A stretch of 49,612 nt of DNA, from assembly GCA_005046945.1 (NCBI GenBank), contig SUSS01000019.1, forward strand, positions 1 through 49,612. The letters are read 5' to 3'. The stretch comes from Tissierella creatinini (GTDB taxonomy: Bacteria; Bacillota; Clostridia; Tissierellales; Tissierellaceae). Under the pieces are notes generated by a model. It saw only the letters and a list, made by a program, of their open reading frames with translations. It did not search any database and was not told where the DNA came from. Both the position numbers and the translations under genes were made by a program. Positions within the stretch are counted from its first letter, which is position 1. Every line of letters begins with the position of its first letter. Below, piece after piece: positions 42,395 to 49,612 of this stretch.

Positions 42395-43401
42395 AAATAG
42401 CTTGTCTATCCTTCACGGACAAGGGTTTCCTTTTGGGAGAGAGAATTTCAGCTATTAATAGCACCATATATACTATAGACCACTTTGCCAATTCAAAATT
42501 AGAAAGTGGAGTAGGGAGCTTTTTAAAGAAATACTGGTCACTATATGATGGTTTTATTTTTATTTCTGCAACTGGAATCGCCATTAGGATGATAAATCCT
42601 TACATAGAATCTAAGACTAAAGATCCAGCAATAGTAGTAGTTGATGATATGGGTAAATACTCCATATCCCTTCTATCTGGACACCTAGGTGGAGCTAACG
42701 AAATGGCTAAAGTCATTGGGGAAAACATAGGGGCCATATCTGTCATTACTACGTCATCAGACAATAGGGGTATAGATTCTTTAGATATATTTGCTAAAAG
42801 AAATAATTTACATATGGAGAATATGGATTCAATTACCAAGATAACAGCTATGATGGTAAACGAAAAAAAGATCGGCTTATATTCAGAGATTCTGCAGGAT
42901 TTAAATTATAATCATCTTGAGATAGTAGAAGATTTAAATAGTATAGACCGTAGTTTAGATGGAATTATTATTATTTCCTCTAAGGTGGATTTAGGTACAA
43001 TACCAATACCATATACAGTTCTTAGACCTAAAAATATAAATATAGGTATTGGCTGTAGAAAAGGGATCGAAGCAGAGGAGATTATTAAAGCAATAACCGT
43101 ATCCTTAATGAATAAAAATCTTTCAATAAATAGTGTTAAGGCAATGGGAACAATAGAAGTCAAAAAAAATGAAATCGGCATAATCAAGGCTTCAGAACAC
43201 TTTAAATGCCCTTTAAAAATATATAGTATTGAGGATATAAAAGAAATAGAGGATATGTTCCAAAAATCTCAATTTGTAAAGGATACCATAGGTGTATATT
43301 CGGTTTCTGAACCCTGTGCATATCTATTAGGTGGGGAGCTAATTACTGGAAAAGCAAGATACAATGGAGTGACAATTTCAATAACTAGGGTAGGTGGTTA
43401 A
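42391..43401 (+). CDS. cbiG: Cobalt-precorrin-5A hydrolase
   Basis: 336 residues in the usual three-part CbiG arrangement. The N-terminal domain has YDGFIFISATGIAIRMINPYIESKTKDPAIVVVDDMGKYSISLLSGHLGGANEMA. A variable middle follows, and the C-terminal domain has LRPKNINIGIGCRKGIEAEEI and SVSEPCAYLLGG. It opens the delta-lactone and releases the two-carbon fragment as acetaldehyde. The start is in an ATGA overlap with cbiF. Confidence 0.94.
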   Translation: MKIACLSFTDKGFLLGERISAINSTIYTIDHFANSKLESGVGSFLKKYWSLYDGFIFISATGIAIRMINPYIESKTKDPAIVVVDDMGKYSISLLSGHLGGANEMAKVIGENIGAISVITTSSDNRGIDSLDIFAKRNNLHMENMDSITKITAMMVNEKKIGLYSEILQDLNYNHLEIVEDLNSIDRSLDGIIIISSKVDLGTIPIPYTVLRPKNINIGIGCRKGIEAEEIIKAITVSLMNKNLSINSVKAMGTIEVKKNEIGIIKASEHFKCPLKIYSIEDIKEIEDMFQKSQFVKDTIGVYSVSEPCAYLLGGELITGKARYNGVTISITRVGG

Positions 43402-43402
43402 T

Positions 43403-44125
43403 ATGGCAAAACTTTATGTAATAGGAATAGGTCCAGGTGGCCGTGAAAATATGACTTTTAAAGCAGTAGACGTTATAAAGGAATGTGATGTAATCGTAGG
43501 GTATACCCCCTATATTGAATATTTAGGAGACTTAGTTGAAGGAAAAGAGCTGTTCTCAACTGGTATGAAGAGTGAGATAGAAAGATGTAAAATAGCCATT
43601 GATATGACTAAGGATGGCAAGAATACGGCTATTATAAGCACGGGAGATGCTGGACTTTATGGAATGGCAGGTCCAATTTTAGAAATGGCTGAGGATATAG
43701 ATGTAGAAATTGTTCCTGGCGTAACAGCAGCCTTTTCAGCGGCATCAGAATTAGGGTCTCCTATAATGCATGATTATGCATCCATCAGCCTAAGTGATTT
43801 GATGACACCTTGGGATGTTATAGAGAAAAGATTGGATAAGTCAGCTGAAGCAGATTTTGTAATCACTATTTACAATCCAAAATCTTGGGGAAGAAAAACA
43901 CATCTTGAAAGGGCAATAGAAATCATAGGAAGGCACAGGGATGGGAAGACACCAGTAGGCATAGTTAAAAACTCAGGAAGACTAGATACTGATATAAAAA
44001 TAACTAGCTTGGATTCTATTGATTATACATCTGTGGATATGTTATGCGTTTTAATAGTTGGCAATTCAAATACGTATATTAAAGATGGTAAAATAGTAAC
44101 ACCTAGAGGATATGAAATAAAATGA
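43403..44125 (+). CDS. cbiH: Cobalt-factor III C17-methyltransferase (ring contraction)
   Basis: 240 residues from the ATG at 43403 with AGGTGG 5 bases before it; the GTG three codons upstream lies in the end of cbiG. Marks are LYVIGIGPGGRENMTFKAVDVIKECDVIVGYTPYIEYL, STGDAGLYGMAGPILEMAE, and VIVGYTPYI typical of CbiH/CobJ. It contracts the macrocycle while methylating C17. It is not fused to another domain. Confidence 0.94.
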   Translation: MAKLYVIGIGPGGRENMTFKAVDVIKECDVIVGYTPYIEYLGDLVEGKELFSTGMKSEIERCKIAIDMTKDGKNTAIISTGDAGLYGMAGPILEMAEDIDVEIVPGVTAAFSAASELGSPIMHDYASISLSDLMTPWDVIEKRLDKSAEADFVITIYNPKSWGRKTHLERAIEIIGRHRDGKTPVGIVKNSGRLDTDIKITSLDSIDYTSVDMLCVLIVGNSNTYIKDGKIVTPRGYEIK

Positions 44126-44856
44126 TTTGGATTATTGGAGGGACATCTGAAGCCAGAGAACTAGTAGAAAGAATAGATAATAGAATTGATTACATTGTTA
44201 CAATAGCAACAGAAGGAGGAAAGGAGTTTTTAGACACTGATAATATATTTGTTGGAAGATTGAATAAAGATGAAATGATTCAATTTGTTAAGGATAATGA
44301 TATAAATACAATTGTTGACCTTTCTCATCCTTATGCCAAGGTAGTTACAAATAACGCATCTAAAATATCTAATGAGTTGGGTATTAAATATTTGAGATAT
44401 GTACGAAATAAAACAGACTATGGTAATGATGTCATAAGCTTAAAATCTTATGATGAATGTTTCGAATATCTTACTAAAATCAGTGGAACAGTATTCTTTA
44501 CAACTGGTTCTAAGAATATTGGAGATTTTGAGAAAGTAAGGGGCAATAATAGATATATATATAGAGTTTTACCAGCCTTAGAGAGCATTGAAGTCTGTAG
44601 AGAAAACAATATCCATATGAGTGATATAGTAGCTATATTAGGACCATTTACTATGGAATTCAATAAGATGATGCTTTCAACTTATAAAGCGAATTATTGT
44701 GTTATGAAGGACAGCGGAGATCTTGGTGGTACTATGGAAAAGATAGAAGCTTGTAAGGAATTAGGAATAAAGCCTATTATAATAAGTAGAGAAGATGAAG
44801 AAGGAATAGCTGATTTAGATAAAATTGAGAGGATAATTAAAAGAAAGGCTATATAA
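44122..44856 (+). CDS. cbiJ: Cobalt-precorrin-6A reductase
   Basis: 244 residues. The N-terminus MIWIIGGTSEARELVERI, the NTIVDLSHPYAKVVTNNASKI motif, and VFFTTGSKNIGDF with RVLPALESIEVCREN are the CbiJ/CobK pattern. It reduces a macrocycle double bond with NAD(P)H. It overlaps cbiH by 4 bases and is followed one base later by the small Cys-rich gene. Confidence 0.94.
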   Translation: MIWIIGGTSEARELVERIDNRIDYIVTIATEGGKEFLDTDNIFVGRLNKDEMIQFVKDNDINTIVDLSHPYAKVVTNNASKISNELGIKYLRYVRNKTDYGNDVISLKSYDECFEYLTKISGTVFFTTGSKNIGDFEKVRGNNRYIYRVLPALESIEVCRENNIHMSDIVAILGPFTMEFNKMMLSTYKANYCVMKDSGDLGGTMEKIEACKELGIKPIIISREDEEGIADLDKIERIIKRKAI

Positions 44857-44857
44857 A

Positions 44858-45112
44858 ATGGAGAATTCATATAGATTTTATAGAAATTTAGACTGTTCTT
44901 ATTTCCCATGTCATAAGGTAGAAAATGAAGAGGAATTTAATTGTATGTTTTGCTACTGCCCATTATATTTCTTTAAGGATTGCGGTGGGAATTATAAAGA
45001 CAAATTTAGTATAAAAGATTGTTCAAAATGTCTTATTCCACATAGACCTAAGGGATATGATTATATCAATGATAAAATAAGAGAACGGTTAAGAGAACAA
45101 CAGAAGTTATAA
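44858..45112 (+). CDS. Cysteine-rich small protein linked to cobalamin operons
   Basis: 84 residues with Cys at spaced positions: DCSYFPCHK, NCMFCYCPLYFFKDCGG and DCSKCLIPHRPKGYDYI. This is the 'cysteine-rich small domain' family, a putative metal-binding (zinc-finger-like) protein that I recall beside cobalamin genes in Clostridia. Seven to eight Cys and two His could hold zinc or an iron-sulfur cluster. It is the last gene of the riboswitch operon, one base after cbiJ. Its role, for example cobalt or corrinoid handling, is unknown. Confidence 0.8.
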   Translation: MENSYRFYRNLDCSYFPCHKVENEEEFNCMFCYCPLYFFKDCGGNYKDKFSIKDCSKCLIPHRPKGYDYINDKIRERLREQQKL

Positions 45113-45114
45113 CG

Positions 45115-45138
45115 GGTTGTCTTTTGACAACCCTTCTA
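45115..45138 (+). terminator. Terminator of the cobalamin operon
   Basis: GGGTTGTC and GACAACCC form a perfect stem with a TTTT loop directly after the last stop codon. The core 22 bases are identical to the terminator at 26641. Confidence 0.75.
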
Positions 45139-45213
45139 AGCTCCAGCCTTAAAGGACTTTTCAATAGCTTCCTTAATTTTATTTAAAAGCTCAGCATATA
45201 TACTTTGAAACAT
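45136..45213 (-). CDS. Possible 25-residue peptide
   Basis: A minus-strand frame with ATG at 45213, GCGAGTGAT upstream, and the product MFQSIYAELLNKIKEAIEK ... followed by a TAG. It would be an amphipathic helix. It ends beside the cobalamin operon terminator. It could be a real small protein, a remnant, or chance. No homologue is recalled. Confidence 0.25.
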   Translation of the reverse strand: MFQSIYAELLNKIKEAIEKSFKAGA

Positions 45214-45308
45214 AATATCACTCGCTCGTATAATTATTAATTGAACCTATTATATCATACACTATTGCTTTAAATATATGAAACTGGAACTATCAATCTT
45301 TAAATATT

Positions 45309-46952
45309 TTAATTATAATCTTTTTTAATAAATTTTAGTAAAATCTCTAATTTTAATCTGCTTATAGGGTTTTCTAAATCAAAGTTTGTTAATTTTATTA
45401 AATCATTAATTTCGTCTATTTTCTTTCTAACAGTATTTATATGGATAAATAGTTTTTTAGATGTAATGCTGTAGTTTAGTTTGTTTTCTAAATATACTTC
45501 TAAAATTTCTATTAATTTCTCAGCTTCCTTGTGACTTAATAATGGATCTAAGGATTTATACATGAATTCTAATTCATCTTCTTTTATATCCATCCAACCT
45601 AAAACTCCTAGAGAAGTGTATTTAATGAAATCATCTTCAGGATAAATAATCCTTCCAATATTTATTGCTTGTACACATCTGTTGAAGTTCTTTTTTAAGT
45701 TTTGGATAGGTTCTTTTATATCCGATACACCAATGATAATGTTCACATCTTTAAGGGTTTTTTGGATTCTATCTTGATATATTTTTGCTGATTTTTCTAG
45801 CATTTCAATATTTTCTTCCTCGGAGGTCCTATCATCAAATGGAATTAGAAATACACAGCTATCTTCTTCTATCATTGCAATTCTAGCTTCCATATAAATC
45901 ATTTTACTATTTAGAATTTCTCTAAATTGGTCTTTGTATATAGAATTATTGTCATCTTTATTTTCTTTTTTTAATAATGCCAAATAATACTTTATGCTAG
46001 TATCAATGCCTAGATTTGTGGCTACCTTAAGAAGGTCTACTTCGGATTTTATATTATCATTTACTATATCGAATATAAAATTTTCGAATCCAATATCTCC
46101 TATACTTTGGGCAACTAATAACTGTTCATAAATGGATTGCAATAGTAGAAAACCAATTCTTAAAGCGAATTGATCAAAGTAATCTATAAGACCTGTGGCT
46201 TCTACTACTACAAAATAAGCTTTAATATTATCTCCAACTGATATAGGTATGGTAATCCAACTATAGGGTCCTTCGTATTTTTCATCTATAAATCTATACC
46301 TTATTATTTGTAAATTATCATCCAGTATTTCCTTTGTATGCTCAAATAATGGATTCCTGAAATCCTCAATTCTTAGATCTTCCATTAAGTCTACAAAGGC
46401 CTGTGAACTATAATATGCTTTTTCAGAAGATAAATCATATAACATGGATGGGAAGTTCATTTCTATTTCCATTTGAGATAATATTTTATTTATTTTTCTC
46501 GATTGGTAGCTAAGTTTAGAATAACTCTTAGGATTAATATTACTAATTCTAAACTGTCTAATGTTTTTATTCATTACTAAAACATTTAGTTGATTCATTA
46601 TATCCATCCAGGATGGCTCAAGAGGAATATTTATTAAGGGAATCTTATATTCATTAAATGCTTCCAAAATATCTTCAGGAATTTCGTCTAGATATCTATT
46701 TAACTTTATTCCCATACCTGAGATGTTTTTAAACTTATTACTCTTTATATATTCATGAAATAAATCAGGTTGTTGTTTAAATATATAGCCAGCAGATATT
46801 ACAAATTCTCTTCCTCTGGTCCACTGATATCCATCTGGTGCGTCAAGAATTGTTATACCTTGTATTTGCTTGTCTATACCTTCATGACCTGCCAAGATTT
46901 GAAAGTCTTTAAAATAGTTAGACTTAAGTATTTCCCTTATTGTTAAACCCAT
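45309..46952 (-). CDS. PucR-family transcriptional regulator
   Basis: 547 residues. The N-terminal purine-catabolism-regulator-like domain (MGLTIREILKSNYFKDFQILAGHEGIDKQIQGITILDAPDG, to about 125) is followed by a GAF-like middle and a GGDEF-related segment. The C-terminal PucR helix-turn-helix (LEVYLENKLNYSITSKKLFIHINTVRKKIDEI) completes it. The family activates catabolic operons, including purine use in Bacillus. It lies downstream of the MFS transporter gene on the same strand, separated by a terminator, so it may control that transporter. The effector is unknown. Confidence 0.88.
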   Translation of the reverse strand: MGLTIREILKSNYFKDFQILAGHEGIDKQIQGITILDAPDGYQWTRGREFVISAGYIFKQQPDLFHEYIKSNKFKNISGMGIKLNRYLDEIPEDILEAFNEYKIPLINIPLEPSWMDIMNQLNVLVMNKNIRQFRISNINPKSYSKLSYQSRKINKILSQMEIEMNFPSMLYDLSSEKAYYSSQAFVDLMEDLRIEDFRNPLFEHTKEILDDNLQIIRYRFIDEKYEGPYSWITIPISVGDNIKAYFVVVEATGLIDYFDQFALRIGFLLLQSIYEQLLVAQSIGDIGFENFIFDIVNDNIKSEVDLLKVATNLGIDTSIKYYLALLKKENKDDNNSIYKDQFREILNSKMIYMEARIAMIEEDSCVFLIPFDDRTSEEENIEMLEKSAKIYQDRIQKTLKDVNIIIGVSDIKEPIQNLKKNFNRCVQAINIGRIIYPEDDFIKYTSLGVLGWMDIKEDELEFMYKSLDPLLSHKEAEKLIEILEVYLENKLNYSITSKKLFIHINTVRKKIDEINDLIKLTNFDLENPISRLKLEILLKFIKKDYN

Positions 46953-47008
46953 TACATCACCAACCTATGATTTTATGGTTATAGTATACCACTTAATTCT
47001 AGAATAAA

Positions 47009-47041
47009 ACAGAAGCTGTAATTTGAAATTACAGCTTCTGT
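47009..47041 (-). terminator. Terminator of the MFS transporter gene
   Basis: AACAGAAGCTGTAATTT and AATTACAGCTTCTGTT form a long perfect stem; on the minus strand it is followed by TTTATT. It separates the transporter from the PucR gene. Confidence 0.85.
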
Positions 47042-47056
47042 TGAACCCTACACCCG

Positions 47057-48382
47057 TTACATTTGGTTAGTTGAAACTCTATTTTGTACTACCTTTTCGA
47101 TTTCTGTTTTATTGTAGATATTCTCACAGTTAGTTTCTTTTGAAAGAAGGGTAAAACCTACAGCTATAAATGCTGCTATAACAGGAACAATAAATGCTCT
47201 TAGATAAGCTATGCTTTGAGATAATCCTTGACCAACACTTACATCAATAATTTTTCCGCAAATTATCGGAAGTAATGCTGCTGATAAGAAACCACATACA
47301 TTTACTATAGAAAGTGCCATTCCTGAGAGTCTAGGGTTACTTACTTCCTTACCCACTGACCAACAGATAACTCCTATTGAGGAAGCTGCTCCCAATAGTG
47401 GTATAAAGATATATAAGAACCATACAGGTGGCTTAAATAGTATAAGTATTCCCCATCCAATTGCAGCACATAGTGCAAGCACTATCATTGGTAACTTTCT
47501 TTTTCCTATGGAATCTGAAAGTTTTCCTACTAATATACAAGCTACACCTGATGCAACTAATAGAATAGAAATGAAATTTGCAGCTGTTCCTTTATCTAAA
47601 CCATAAACATTTGTTAGAAATGGAACTCCAAAAGTACCTGTGAACATTAAGAAACCGCCATTTACACCACTAAATGCGATTGCAGGAGCCCAAATTTTAG
47701 GGTTTTTAATTACTTCAAGTAATTGTGATAATATACTTTGTTTTTTTCCTATAGTTTGATTTTGTTGTAGATTTACTTCCAATAATCCTTTTTCGCTAGG
47801 TGTATTCTTCACAAATATTGCCACTAGTCCAGCTAATACTAAAGTTACAAAACCTATAGAGCGAAATGAATTTCTCCAACCAATTAGGTCGACCATAGCT
47901 AAAAGTGGTCCTTGAGCTAATATGCCTCCCATGCTACCTATAAAGCTTGTAAGTCCACTCATAGATGCGAATTTATTTGATGGAAACCAATTGCCTTGAA
48001 TTTTTAGTAAACATAAAAATACTACTGATACTCCGAGACCAACTAAAAGTCTTCCTAAGTAAGCTATTAATATACTGGATGCAAATGAAAATACCATAAC
48101 TCCTATAGTAGCAACTAAAGAACCTATAATTACAGTCTTTTTAGGTCCTAAGGAGTCCGCTAAAATTCCTGAAGGAATTTGCATTGCTGTATAAGCATAA
48201 AAATACATCGCACCTAGATTGGCCAATTGTGTTGCGCTCATTCCAAAAGTACTTACTAAGTCTTCTGTAATAACTCCAACTGAAAGCCTATGGAAGAATA
48301 CTAAAAAGTAAATGGTTACAAGTATGCCCCATACTAACCAAGCATAAGAGCTTGTTTTTTGGTTTTTCTCTAGTGAATTCAT
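47057..48382 (-). CDS. Major facilitator superfamily transporter
   Basis: 441 residues with about 12 membrane helices. The N-terminal half has FFHRLSVGVITEDLVSTFGMSATQLANLGAMYFYAYTAMQIPSGILADSLGPKK, with the conserved loop-2/3 G-x-L-aD motif. The second half has VGKLSDSIGKRKLPM at loop 8/9. The type resembles organic-anion and sugar-acid porters, but the substrate cannot be fixed. The nearby PucR regulator suggests an inducible nutrient. It is divergent from fba. Confidence 0.88.
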   Translation of the reverse strand: MNSLEKNQKTSSYAWLVWGILVTIYFLVFFHRLSVGVITEDLVSTFGMSATQLANLGAMYFYAYTAMQIPSGILADSLGPKKTVIIGSLVATIGVMVFSFASSILIAYLGRLLVGLGVSVVFLCLLKIQGNWFPSNKFASMSGLTSFIGSMGGILAQGPLLAMVDLIGWRNSFRSIGFVTLVLAGLVAIFVKNTPSEKGLLEVNLQQNQTIGKKQSILSQLLEVIKNPKIWAPAIAFSGVNGGFLMFTGTFGVPFLTNVYGLDKGTAANFISILLVASGVACILVGKLSDSIGKRKLPMIVLALCAAIGWGILILFKPPVWFLYIFIPLLGAASSIGVICWSVGKEVSNPRLSGMALSIVNVCGFLSAALLPIICGKIIDVSVGQGLSQSIAYLRAFIVPVIAAFIAVGFTLLSKETNCENIYNKTEIEKVVQNRVSTNQM

Positions 48383-48532
48383 TAAAATACCTTCCTTTTT
48401 TTATTTTGTCTATTAAATCATATCACCGAAAAAAACCTTATCCAATGTTAAAATATTTTTGAATTGCTAAAAAAAATGAAAAAATTTTCATAGGATTAAG
48501 ATTTCATCTGTCATTTTCGACATCTTCTCTCA

Positions 48533-48561
48533 TTGCCAACATGGAAAATATTAATTATAAT
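48533..48561 (+). promoter_or_regulatory. Promoter of fba
   Basis: TTGCCA (48533-48538), a 17-base spacer and TATAAT (48556-48561) lie 65 bases before the aldolase ATG. A nearby inverted repeat, ATGAAAAAATTTTCAT, could be an operator in the shared divergent region. Confidence 0.65.
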
Positions 48562-48602
48562 GAAATTAACGAAAACTAATGGGTATAAAACATATAAATT
48601 AG

Positions 48603-49565
<963 letters not shown>

Positions 49566-49567
49566 AA

Positions 49568-49608
49568 AAATAAAGACCGTTGAAATTTCAACGGTCTTTA
49601 TTTTTTTA
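49568..49608 (+). terminator. Terminator after fba
   Basis: AAATAAAGACCGTTGAAA and TTTCAACGGTCTTTATTT form a very long perfect stem followed by more T residues. Confidence 0.9.
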
Positions 49609-49612
49609 TAAG

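Overview
The window is AT-rich, with gene families, Shine-Dalgarno sequences and operon style typical of Clostridia. Dipicolinate synthase (dpaAB) and a sigma-K-like promoter imply an endospore former. A complete anaerobic (cbi) cobalamin pathway and a xanthine-dehydrogenase-type operon fit an amino-acid- or purine-fermenting clostridium, possibly Tissierellales. The genus is a guess.

Layout. 1-510: an RNA gene ends at the left edge with a tmRNA-like CCA end and a terminator, facing a LAGLIDADG homing-endonuclease gene. 772-7019: a DUF1275 membrane protein, a lipoprotein, an unrecognised protein, a PatB/MalY C-S lyase, a two-component system and a small Asn-rich protein. 7341-12260: an NCS2 purine permease followed by the three subunits of a molybdenum hydroxylase. 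12391-13878: a DUF1232 protein and an SLH-domain protein. 14159-15605: dpaA-dpaB. 15713-19177: an arginine block (argF, argG, an amino-acid-binding lipoprotein). 19272-21258: aspartokinase dapG (minus) and dapA (plus), which complete the lysine/dipicolinate branch. 21327-22571: DUF1015. 22754-25368: cobU-cobS-cobC plus a TIM-barrel protein. 25503-27463: an HxlR regulator, a nitroreductase and a histidine phosphatase. 27487-45112: a cobalamin riboswitch and one long operon, cbiA-cbiP-cbiB-cbiL-btuFCD-cobD-cbiMNQO-cbiK-cbiC-cbiD-cbiE-cbiT-cbiF-cbiG-cbiH-cbiJ plus a Cys-rich small protein. 45309-48382: a PucR regulator and an MFS transporter (both minus). 48627-49565: class II fructose-bisphosphate aldolase.

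The most striking signal is in the arginine block. Two separate 31-codon leader ORFs, one before argF and one before the binding-protein gene, share the C-terminus KNKISEGRRSSSL with tandem Arg codons. The last leader codons can pair with the Shine-Dalgarno of the following gene as a 13-bp helix with one bulged A. The geometry is the same at both sites, with one compensatory base-pair change. This looks like a translational attenuator for arginine genes that I do not recognise from the literature.

Other oddities are a cobyric acid synthase lacking its glutaminase domain, a btuD gene with no ATG/GTG/TTG start before its Walker A motif, a short aspartokinase, an xdhC/coxI remnant, and a probably interrupted tmRNA gene at the left edge. 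The cobalamin genes cover sirohydrochlorin to cobinamide and nucleotide-loop assembly. No cobT, corrinoid adenosyltransferase or uroporphyrinogen/sirohydrochlorin genes lie in the window.
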